Below are positions 58,585 through 64,000 of a DNA stretch of 64,000 nt, piece after piece. The DNA is from Alistipes senegalensis (GTDB lineage Bacteria; Bacteroidota; Bacteroidia; Bacteroidales; Rikenellaceae). The DNA lies in contig JAMPGH010000001.1 of NCBI GenBank assembly GCA_023664045.1, positions 900,487 through 964,486 on the forward strand. The letters run 5' to 3'. The number at the start of each line of letters is the position of its first letter. The first letter of the stretch is position 1. A model generated the notes under the pieces. That model was not told the origin of the DNA. It saw only the letters and a list, made by a program, of their open reading frames with translations, and did no database searches. Both the position numbers and the translations under genes were made by a program.

Positions 58585-58605
58585 AATAATCAAAAATCAT
58601 CCCCC

Positions 58606-59457
58606 ATGCAGACCGACAACGACTTCCGTTTCACCATCGCCCTGATCTACGACTTCGACGGCACGCTGGCTCCCGGCAACATGCAGGAGTACGACTTCAT
58701 CCCCGCCGTGGGCAAGAGCAACAAGGAGTTCTGGACCGAGGCCAACTCGCTGGCCGAGGAGCAGGACGCCGACATGGTGCTCACCTACATGGCCCGCATG
58801 ATTCAGGGCGCCCGCTCGAAAGGGCTCTCGCTGCGGCGCGAGGCTTTTCAGGAGTCGGGCCGCAAGGTGGAGCTTTTCCGGGGCGTGAAAGAGTGGTTCG
58901 GCCGCATCAACCGCTACGGCGCCGAGCGGGGCATCCGCATCCTCCACTACATCAACTCCTCGGGGCTCAAGGAGATCATCGAGGGCACCGAAATCGCCCG
59001 CGAGTTCCGCAAGATCTACGCCTGCTCGTTCCTCTACGATGTCGACGGCATCGCCTACTGGCCCGCCGTGGCGGTCAACTACACCAACAAGACGCAGTTC
59101 ATCTTCAAGATCAACAAGGGCGTCGAGTCGGTGTCGGATTCCAAGATGGTCAACCGCTACATCCCCGAAAACGAACGGCCCGTGCCCTTCAGCCGCATGA
59201 TCTACGTCGGCGACGGCACCACCGACATCCCCTGCATGCGGCTGGTGAAGAACTACGGCGGCCACTCGATCGCCGTCTACAACCCCGAGCAACGGGGCGC
59301 GCACCGCGAAATGGCGTCTCTGATTCAGGACAACCGCGTCAACCACGTCTGCCCGGCCGACTACACCGAGGGCTCCGACATGGACACCGTCGTCAAGATG
59401 ATTATCGACAAGATCGACCTCGACGAGCGGCTCGAACAACGCGAAGCGGTGCTCTGA
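58606..59457 (+). CDS. HAD-family phosphatase
   Basis: 283 residues. HAD motif I is YDFDGTLAPGNMQEYDF (nucleophile Asp and acid Asp), motif II the Ser in LHYINSSGLKEII, motif III Lys in the middle, and motif IV VGDGTTDIPCM. The cap is a helical insert (about 35-110). It is a phosphomonoesterase-type hydrolase; sequence resembles phosphoserine-phosphatase-like HADs but the substrate cannot be read. The start is ATG 58606 after the promoter; a small outer-membrane protein gene follows by 24 bases. Confidence 0.88.
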   Translation: MQTDNDFRFTIALIYDFDGTLAPGNMQEYDFIPAVGKSNKEFWTEANSLAEEQDADMVLTYMARMIQGARSKGLSLRREAFQESGRKVELFRGVKEWFGRINRYGAERGIRILHYINSSGLKEIIEGTEIAREFRKIYACSFLYDVDGIAYWPAVAVNYTNKTQFIFKINKGVESVSDSKMVNRYIPENERPVPFSRMIYVGDGTTDIPCMRLVKNYGGHSIAVYNPEQRGAHREMASLIQDNRVNHVCPADYTEGSDMDTVVKMIIDKIDLDERLEQREAVL

Positions 59458-59481
59458 CGCCCAACCCGAAAACCGAACCCC

Positions 59482-60138
59482 ATGAAGAAACGTTTGTTGC
59501 CGATCCTCCTGCTGGCGGCCTTGCCGGGCACCCTGCTCGCGCAAGAGGAGACGCCCGTCTCCAAACGGGAACCCTTCGTCCCGCAGCACGAGCTGCGCCT
59601 GACCGTGGGGGCCTTTCCGATTCTGCCCTACACGGATCCGTGGGGATACAGCGAAGCGATGTTCCCCGCATTCTCGCCGAAGCGCCTCTACTACGGGCCC
59701 CGCTACACGGACGGCGCGTGGTCGCTCTCCTACGACTACCGCATCAAAAAGTGGTTCGACGCGGGGCTGACGCTCAGCTATTACGGCGAATACGGCAGCT
59801 CGTTCCGCTGGTCGTACCGCGACGAAGCGTGGTCGTACGTCGGCCGCAACTACGATTTCTGCCTCACGGTCATGCCCCTCGTGCGGTTCACGTGGGTGAA
59901 CCGCAAATGGGTGCGCATGTACTCGACGCTGGGGCTCGGCGTATCGTTCGAGTTCGGGCACGACGCGCTCGACGCGATGCGCTTCCGCGAAACGCTCGTC
60001 GCCTTTCAGTTTACGCCGATAGGCATCGCCGTCGGCCGTTCGCTGTTCGGATTCGCCGAAGTCGGCATCGGAGCGCAAGGCTGCCTGATGATGGGCGTGG
60101 GCTACAAATTCAAACCGAAAAACAAGCAGACAAAATGA
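59482..60138 (+). CDS. Small outer-membrane beta-barrel protein
   Basis: 218 residues with signal peptide (LLPILLLAALPGTLLAQEE) and alternating beta strands (HELRLTVGAFPIL, WSLSYDYRIKKWFDAGLTLS, MYSTLGLGVSFEFGH, FAEVGIGAQGCLMMGVGYKF) ending in an aromatic strand. This is the plan of small eight-stranded OMP-like proteins; function unknown. It ends overlapping the next lipoprotein gene by ATGA. Confidence 0.8.
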   Translation: MKKRLLPILLLAALPGTLLAQEETPVSKREPFVPQHELRLTVGAFPILPYTDPWGYSEAMFPAFSPKRLYYGPRYTDGAWSLSYDYRIKKWFDAGLTLSYYGEYGSSFRWSYRDEAWSYVGRNYDFCLTVMPLVRFTWVNRKWVRMYSTLGLGVSFEFGHDALDAMRFRETLVAFQFTPIGIAVGRSLFGFAEVGIGAQGCLMMGVGYKFKPKNKQTK

Positions 60139-60887
60139 AGCGGACACTGACCCTCTTGGCGGCGCTCCTCGCGCTGACGGGCTGCCGGATCGAGGAGGGC
60201 GAATATCTGGACCCGGCCGATACGGCTTACGGGCTGTTCCGCTGCGTGAACGACCACCTTGCGGAAGCGGCCGACGACGCGGCGCGCGTGATGCTTTTCG
60301 ACCTTTACTATTCGGCTTCCGAGGAGGAGCGCAAGGCGATCCATGACCGCTACTTCTACTCCTCGCGCATCGTCGGTTCAGGCGACGAATGGTGCATCAT
60401 CGACAACGACGGCAAACTGACGATCTACACCGACGGGCAGCCGCTCTCGACGGCCGGCGCCCTCTGGCGCTACACCGCCCGAGGCTATGCCGAGCACGAC
60501 ATGTCGACGATCGCCTGCCGCACGGAGGAGTTCCGCCCGGCCGTTTTCGACCTCCGGCTGCCGGATAGCGGCGGGCAGCTCTCGTTTACGGCCGCTTATT
60601 GCATATGGCCACAGGACGACGGCACGGCCCGTTACGGGTGCGAACTGAAGATTTCGGGATCGGGCCTATGCCCTGATGATATTTTCGGATTCGGCGCCAT
60701 CGCCTACGAAATCGTCGAGCCGTTGCGATACGAATCGCACCGACCGTATGGGTTCTACGAGGGAAAAATGAAACTGACGGCCGAAACCGCCGCCGACCGG
60801 ATAGAAGCCAGCGCCTCTTATCTGGACACCAACGTGGGTGTATGGCTCGGCTCCGGCCAGTATGGCAACACCTATTGGTATCGATAG
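60135..60887 (+). CDS. Lipoprotein of unknown function
   Basis: 250 residues with lipoprotein signal (LLAALLALTGCRIEEG). The mature part is mixed alpha/beta with EYLDPADTAYGLFRCVNDHL, IIDNDGKLTIYTDGQPL, a row of Trp/Tyr near the C-terminus and a weakly repetitive beta region; I do not recognise a family. It overlaps the previous stop (ATGA) and its own stop is one base from the rdgB start, so it is co-translated with an outer-membrane protein and rdgB. Confidence 0.78.
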   Translation: MKRTLTLLAALLALTGCRIEEGEYLDPADTAYGLFRCVNDHLAEAADDAARVMLFDLYYSASEEERKAIHDRYFYSSRIVGSGDEWCIIDNDGKLTIYTDGQPLSTAGALWRYTARGYAEHDMSTIACRTEEFRPAVFDLRLPDSGGQLSFTAAYCIWPQDDGTARYGCELKISGSGLCPDDIFGFGAIAYEIVEPLRYESHRPYGFYEGKMKLTAETAADRIEASASYLDTNVGVWLGSGQYGNTYWYR

Positions 60888-60888
60888 C

Positions 60889-61470
60889 ATGGAACTGATT
60901 TTCGCAACCAACAACGCCCACAAGCTCAGCGAGGTGCAGGCCGTGCTGGGCGACGGCTTCCGGCTGCTGACGCCGCGCGACTGCGGCATCGCGGAGGAGA
61001 TTCCCGAGACGCAGCCCACCATCGAGGGCAACGCCCTGCAGAAAGCCCGCTACCTCCACGAGCGCACGGGCCGCGACTGCTTCGCCGACGACACGGGGCT
61101 CGAAGTCGAAGCCTTAGGCGGTGCCCCGGGCGTGCATTCGGCCCGCTACGCCACCGACGGTCACGACTTCGCAGCCAACAACCGCCTGCTGCTGAAGAAT
61201 CTCGCCGGGCAGCCGAACCGCCGGGCCCGCTTCCGCACGGTCGTCGCCCTGATCCTCGGCGGCGAGGAACACCTCTTCGAAGGGATCGTCGAGGGCCGCA
61301 TCGTCGAAACCGAGCGCGGGGCCGAAGGCTTCGGCTACGACCCCCTGTTCATCCCCGACGGCAGCGACAAGACCTTCGCCGAGATGGACGCCGCCGCGAA
61401 AAACGCCGTCTCGCACCGCGGGCGCGCCGTGCGCAAACTTGCGGCCTACTTGCATTCGATCGAGAAATAA
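60889..61470 (+). CDS. rdgB: Non-canonical purine NTP (XTP/dITP) pyrophosphatase
   Basis: 193 residues of the Ham1/RdgB family, removing ITP, dITP and XTP. Motifs: [70 protein letters not shown] and [11 protein letters not shown]. The ATG at 60889 is the usual MELIFATNN start; an earlier ATG at 60838 lies in the previous gene. folE follows by 17 bases. Confidence 0.97.
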   Translation: MELIFATNNAHKLSEVQAVLGDGFRLLTPRDCGIAEEIPETQPTIEGNALQKARYLHERTGRDCFADDTGLEVEALGGAPGVHSARYATDGHDFAANNRLLLKNLAGQPNRRARFRTVVALILGGEEHLFEGIVEGRIVETERGAEGFGYDPLFIPDGSDKTFAEMDAAAKNAVSHRGRAVRKLAAYLHSIEK

Positions 61471-61487
61471 CGTATCTTCGCGACCCG

Positions 61488-62096
61488 ATGGAGACGAAAA
61501 ACTACGAAAAGGAGGAGCGTTTCGACCCGACGACCGTCGAAGCCCTCAAGCACCACTACGGCGAGATCCTGCGCCTCCTGGGCGAGGATCCCGCGCGCGA
61601 GGGGCTGGCCAAGACCCCCGAACGGGTGGCCAAAGCGATGTCGTTCCTCACGAAAGGCTACGACGAAGACCCGCTGGCCATCCTCCGCTCGGCGATGTTC
61701 CGCGAGGAGTACAAGCAGATGGTACTCGTCAAGGAGATCGAACTCTACTCCCTGTGCGAGCACCACATGCTGCCCTTCTACGGCAAAGCCCACGTGGCCT
61801 ATATTCCCAACGGCCGCATCACGGGGCTCTCGAAGATCGCCCGCGTGGTGGAGTGCTTCGCGCGGCGCCTGCAGGTGCAGGAACGACTCACGGTGCAGAT
61901 CCGCGACTGCATTCAGGAGGCTCTCGACCCGATGGGCGTGGCCGTGGTCATCGAGGCGAGCCACATGTGCATGCAGATGCGCGGCATCGAAAAGCAGCAG
62001 TCGGCGACCACCACGTCGGCCTTCACGGGAATCTTCCTTTCGGATCCCCGCACGCGCGAGGAGTTCATGACGCTCATATCGCACCGCTATCGGTAA
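61488..62096 (+). CDS. folE: GTP cyclohydrolase I (type IA)
   Basis: 202 residues making dihydroneopterin triphosphate from GTP, first step of folate synthesis. Zn ligands Cys90 and His93 lie in [19 protein letters not shown] and Cys161 in [14 protein letters not shown]; the active-site [12 protein letters not shown] is intact. A TATCTTCG box at about 61473-61480 may give an internal promoter just before the ATG. A terminator follows at 62124. Confidence 0.97.
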   Translation: METKNYEKEERFDPTTVEALKHHYGEILRLLGEDPAREGLAKTPERVAKAMSFLTKGYDEDPLAILRSAMFREEYKQMVLVKEIELYSLCEHHMLPFYGKAHVAYIPNGRITGLSKIARVVECFARRLQVQERLTVQIRDCIQEALDPMGVAVVIEASHMCMQMRGIEKQQSATTTSAFTGIFLSDPRTREEFMTLISHRYR

Positions 62097-62123
62097 AACG
62101 GACCGACAGACCGCCTATTCTAC

Positions 62124-62154
62124 GACGCTTTCCTATGGGGAAGCGTCTTTTTTG
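62124..62154 (+). terminator. Terminator after folE
   Basis: Stem GACGCTT(TCC)/(GGG)AAGCGTC (62124-62130, 62141-62147) followed by TTTTTT. Confidence 0.9.
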
Positions 62155-62246
62155 TCGTCCGTTCGGATTTTCATGCGGCGGCAGGCGCCTGCGGAACGGT
62201 ATTTGAATCTCCGCACCCACGACAGCAAACCAAAAATCAGAAAACC

Positions 62247-62888
62247 ATGACCGTCAAAACCATCCATTACCTTGCGATCGCACTGCTCGCGGCTGCGGTC
62301 TGCTCATGCCAGAAAGAACCCTCGACGTCGGATCTGCACCGGGAGTATCTGGTCTACACCGACCGCGACACCGCCGTCGACTTCGCCGCGTTCGACACCT
62401 TCTACGTGCCCGACAGCATCCTGATCATCGGCAGCAACAAGAAGACCGAATACTGGAAAGACGACGATGCGCTGGAGATCGTCGCCCTGGTCTCCGAGAA
62501 TCTCGAAGCGGCGGGCCTGCTGCGCATCGACGAAAAGGAGAGCGCCGATCTGGGTCTGCAGCTCAGCTATGTCGAGCATGAAACCTACTTCGTCGGCTAC
62601 GACAACCCCTACTGGTGGTGGTACTATCCCTACTACTGGACGCCCGGATACTGGGGCGACTGGCTCGGCTGGCACTATCCCTACCGCGTCTACTACGGCT
62701 ACACGGCCGGATCGCTCCTGATCGAGATGCTCGACCTGACCGCCGCGCAGACCACGACCAAACGGCTGCCCATCGTCTGGGACACATTCATCGGCGGTCT
62801 GCTGACCTCGAACGCCGGGCTCAACCAACGGCGCACGCTCGAGGCCATCGAGCAGGCATTCGCACAATCGCCCTACCTCTACCGATAA
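62247..62888 (+). CDS. DUF4136-type lipoprotein
   Basis: 213 residues with lipoprotein signal (IALLAAAVCSCQKEP). The DUF4136-like domain starts TDRDTAVDFAAFDTFYVPDS and contains VSENLEAAGLLRIDEKESAD, LGLQLSYVEHETYF, a Tyr/Trp-rich loop (NPYWWWYYPYYWTPGYWGDW) and the final LTSNAGLNQRRTLEAIEQAF. These lipoproteins are common in the envelope of proteobacteria and Bacteroidetes; function unknown. A porin-like protein follows by 24 bases, suggesting an envelope pair. Confidence 0.85.
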   Translation: MTVKTIHYLAIALLAAAVCSCQKEPSTSDLHREYLVYTDRDTAVDFAAFDTFYVPDSILIIGSNKKTEYWKDDDALEIVALVSENLEAAGLLRIDEKESADLGLQLSYVEHETYFVGYDNPYWWWYYPYYWTPGYWGDWLGWHYPYRVYYGYTAGSLLIEMLDLTAAQTTTKRLPIVWDTFIGGLLTSNAGLNQRRTLEAIEQAFAQSPYLYR

Positions 62889-62912
62889 TTCGAACCAACT
62901 TACGCAACAACC

Positions 62913-63539
62913 ATGAAAACAACGAAATACTTCCGGATTTTCGCACTCTGCACGCTGCTGCTGGCCGTCGCACGGCCCGGCAAGGCACAGATCTTCCCCA
63001 ACTCCTACATCAACGTCGACTGGCAGATGAACGTACCCCTGAGCAGCAGCTTCGCCGACAAGGCTTCGGGCTGGGGCATGAACTTCGAGGGCGGCTACCG
63101 CATCACGCCGGCCGTGGCCGTCGGTCCCTTCATCTCGTTCCAGACCAACCTGAAGAGCATCGACCGGCAGACGCTCCACTTCAACAACGGCTCGGCGCTG
63201 ACCACCAACCAGAAACACGCGCTCTTCCAGCTGCCGTTCGGCGTTACGGGACGTTACAGCTGGCTCAACTACAGCGTCTTCCAGCCTTACGTAGGTCTGA
63301 AGTTGGGCGCCTGCTACTCGGAACTTTCGTCCTACTACTATCTCATCAAGCAGTACGACGACACGTGGGGTTTCTACCTCTCGCCCGAAGTGGGTTTCTC
63401 GATCTTCCCCAATCCCAACTACCGCTTCGGATTCCACGTAGCCCTCTACTACAGCTACGCCACCAACAGCGGCAGCGTGCTGACCTACAAGGTCGACAAC
63501 CTCAACAACTTCGGCGTACGCGTAGGTATTTCATTCTGA
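62913..63539 (+). CDS. Outer-membrane beta-barrel protein (OmpA/porin-like beta-barrel family)
   Basis: 208 residues with signal peptide (FALCTLLLAVARPGKAQ) and eight probable beta strands (VPLSSSFADKASGWGMNFEG, YRITPAVAVGPFISFQTNL, QLPFGVTGRYSWLNYSVF, PYVGLKLGACYSELSSYYYL, WGFYLSPEVGFSIF, YRFGFHVALYYSYAT, FGVRVGISF) ending in Phe. It lies right after the DUF4136 lipoprotein and before a bidirectional terminator, so the pair is one unit. Confidence 0.85.
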   Translation: MKTTKYFRIFALCTLLLAVARPGKAQIFPNSYINVDWQMNVPLSSSFADKASGWGMNFEGGYRITPAVAVGPFISFQTNLKSIDRQTLHFNNGSALTTNQKHALFQLPFGVTGRYSWLNYSVFQPYVGLKLGACYSELSSYYYLIKQYDDTWGFYLSPEVGFSIFPNPNYRFGFHVALYYSYATNSGSVLTYKVDNLNNFGVRVGISF

Positions 63540-63560
63540 CCTTCCGCCTTTCACCCGCAA

Positions 63561-63597
63561 AAAAAAGAGGGCCCCGACGATCGGGGCCCTCTTTTTT
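63561..63597. terminator. Bidirectional terminator
   Basis: AAAAAAGAGGGCCCCGA/TCGGGGCCCTCTTTTTT, 17-base perfect stem with loop CGA, between converging genes. Confidence 0.95.
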
Positions 63598-63614
63598 CGG
63601 ACTTGCACGCGGGT

Positions 63615-63839
63615 TTATTCGGCAGCGGCTTCGCCCTCGCCGCACTTGTCGCAGCAGGTCGAATCGCACTTCTCCTCGCCCTCGCAGCATTTGCCGCAGC
63701 AGCCGTTCTCACCCTCGGCCGAAGCCTCGATAACGGTCTGGGCAGCTTCGCCTTCGGCAGCCTTCTTCGTGGTGTTGCCGCAGCAACCTACCATAGCGAC
63801 GGCTGCCATTGCGATAACGAAAGAAAAAATCTTCTTCAT
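63615..63839 (-). CDS. Small cysteine-rich lipoprotein
   Basis: 74 residues with lipoprotein signal (FSFVIAMAAVAMVGCCGN). The mature part is Glu/Ala-rich with eight cysteines in the last 30 residues (GCCGKCCEGEEKCDSTCCDK...), a pattern like small metal-binding (metallothionein-type) peptides. Function unknown; metal or redox buffering in the periplasm is possible. Start ATG 63839 follows a consensus promoter by 39 bases. It converges on the upstream beta-barrel gene. Confidence 0.82.
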   Translation of the reverse strand: MKKIFSFVIAMAAVAMVGCCGNTTKKAAEGEAAQTVIEASAEGENGCCGKCCEGEEKCDSTCCDKCGEGEAAAE

Positions 63840-63878
63840 AGCTTTCGAATGTTTGAAATTAGTGGTTTCGTATCGTCG

Positions 63879-63908
63879 CAAAGTTAGGTAATCGTGCGGA
63901 ATATCCAA
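63879..63908 (-). promoter_or_regulatory. Promoter of the cysteine-rich lipoprotein gene
   Basis: Minus strand TTG (63908-63906), 19 bases, TAACTTTG (63886-63879). Confidence 0.75.
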
Positions 63909-63942
63909 CAAAAAATTAAAAAAATTTCAAAACGGACGCTTT

Positions 63943-64000
63943 TCAACGACGGAAGTCGCTCAAGCTAAGCTGCTCGCTCTTGGGAAAGGCCTTCGGAAAA
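63943..64000 (-). CDS. Possible C-terminus of an unidentified gene (partial)
   Basis: The minus-strand frame reads FPKAFPKSEQLSLSDFRR and a TGA at 63945-63943. It enters from beyond the window edge. Only 18 codons are visible, so product and reality are uncertain. Confidence 0.3.
   Translation of the reverse strand, partial: FPKAFPKSEQLSLSDFRR

Noticed and set aside
63943..64000. FPKSE-like words near the window end read as the start of RNase P protein (RnpA)
   Set aside because: On that strand the frame stops after 18 codons and the motif is not followed by the RnpA core, so it is only a possible C-terminus of another gene.
1..64000. CRISPR arrays, rRNA genes, complete insertion sequences or transposases
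   Set aside because: None was found: no regularly spaced repeats, no rRNA landmarks, and the only recombinase is the housekeeping-type Xer gene beside hpf.

Overview
The window looks like chromosomal DNA of a high-GC member of the Bacteroidales, most likely Alistipes or a close Rikenellaceae relative. The evidence is a RagB/SusD plus SusC pair, many signal-peptidase-II lipoproteins, DUF3108, DUF4136 and DUF4595 proteins, a MoxR/Bat operon, an ExbB-ExbD-ExbD operon, and Bacteroidetes-type promoters (TTTG or TTG, 18-20 nt, then TAnnTTTG) ahead of many genes. Genus is an inference from gene content and GC.

Layout. 1-14.7 kb: partial WbqC-like gene, ispG, a putative radical-SAM-associated lipoprotein, recG, a DUF3108 protein, then a minus-strand run of UvrD/PcrA helicase, nth and a lipoprotein S41 peptidase, and a minus-strand operon of C10 cysteine peptidase, lipoprotein and GH43 glycosidase. 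14.8-21.5 kb: a MoxR/DUF58/Bat aerotolerance-type operon, interrupted by a four-helix-bundle gene flanked by AT-rich inverted repeats, then the RNase P RNA gene. 21.5-25 kb: three small phage-like genes (one frameshifted), a flavin reductase, a Xer recombinase and a hibernation factor.

26-40.5 kb is the most notable metabolic block. Ribokinase, SusC, SusD, three different exported ADP-ribosylglycohydrolase-family proteins, a two-domain exported esterase and a GRP-type sugar permease form one tight minus-strand operon. A divergent LacI regulator faces it across an 18-bp perfect palindrome that overlaps the operon promoter. I read this as a ribose or ADP-ribose scavenging locus related in logic to the ribose-utilisation (rus) loci of Bacteroides, but with expanded glycohydrolases and no visible nucleoside hydrolase.

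40.5-49.5 kb: an AT-richer membrane protein, tRNA-Cys, dprA, tatD, asparaginase, the ExbB/ExbD operon with a long structured leader, and an AT-richer three-gene module (putative toxin, XRE antitoxin with a C-terminal tail, SecB-like protein) that has the order of a toxin-antitoxin-chaperone system. 49.5-64 kb: a fimbrillin/FISUMP-like gene fragment, rnhB, an AraC regulator, a candidate small RNA, lipA-lipB, recJ, nitroreductase, a HAD phosphatase, an outer-membrane protein, rdgB, folE, and envelope proteins.

Two repeat systems cross the window. One is a stem-loop with invariant AAG loop whose stem covaries between copies, placed near arrays of palindromic elements that carry promoters (upstream of recG, of a membrane protein at 51.4 kb and of the nitroreductase). 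The other is AT-rich inverted repeats that flank short cargo at several sites. No CRISPR array or complete insertion sequence was seen.
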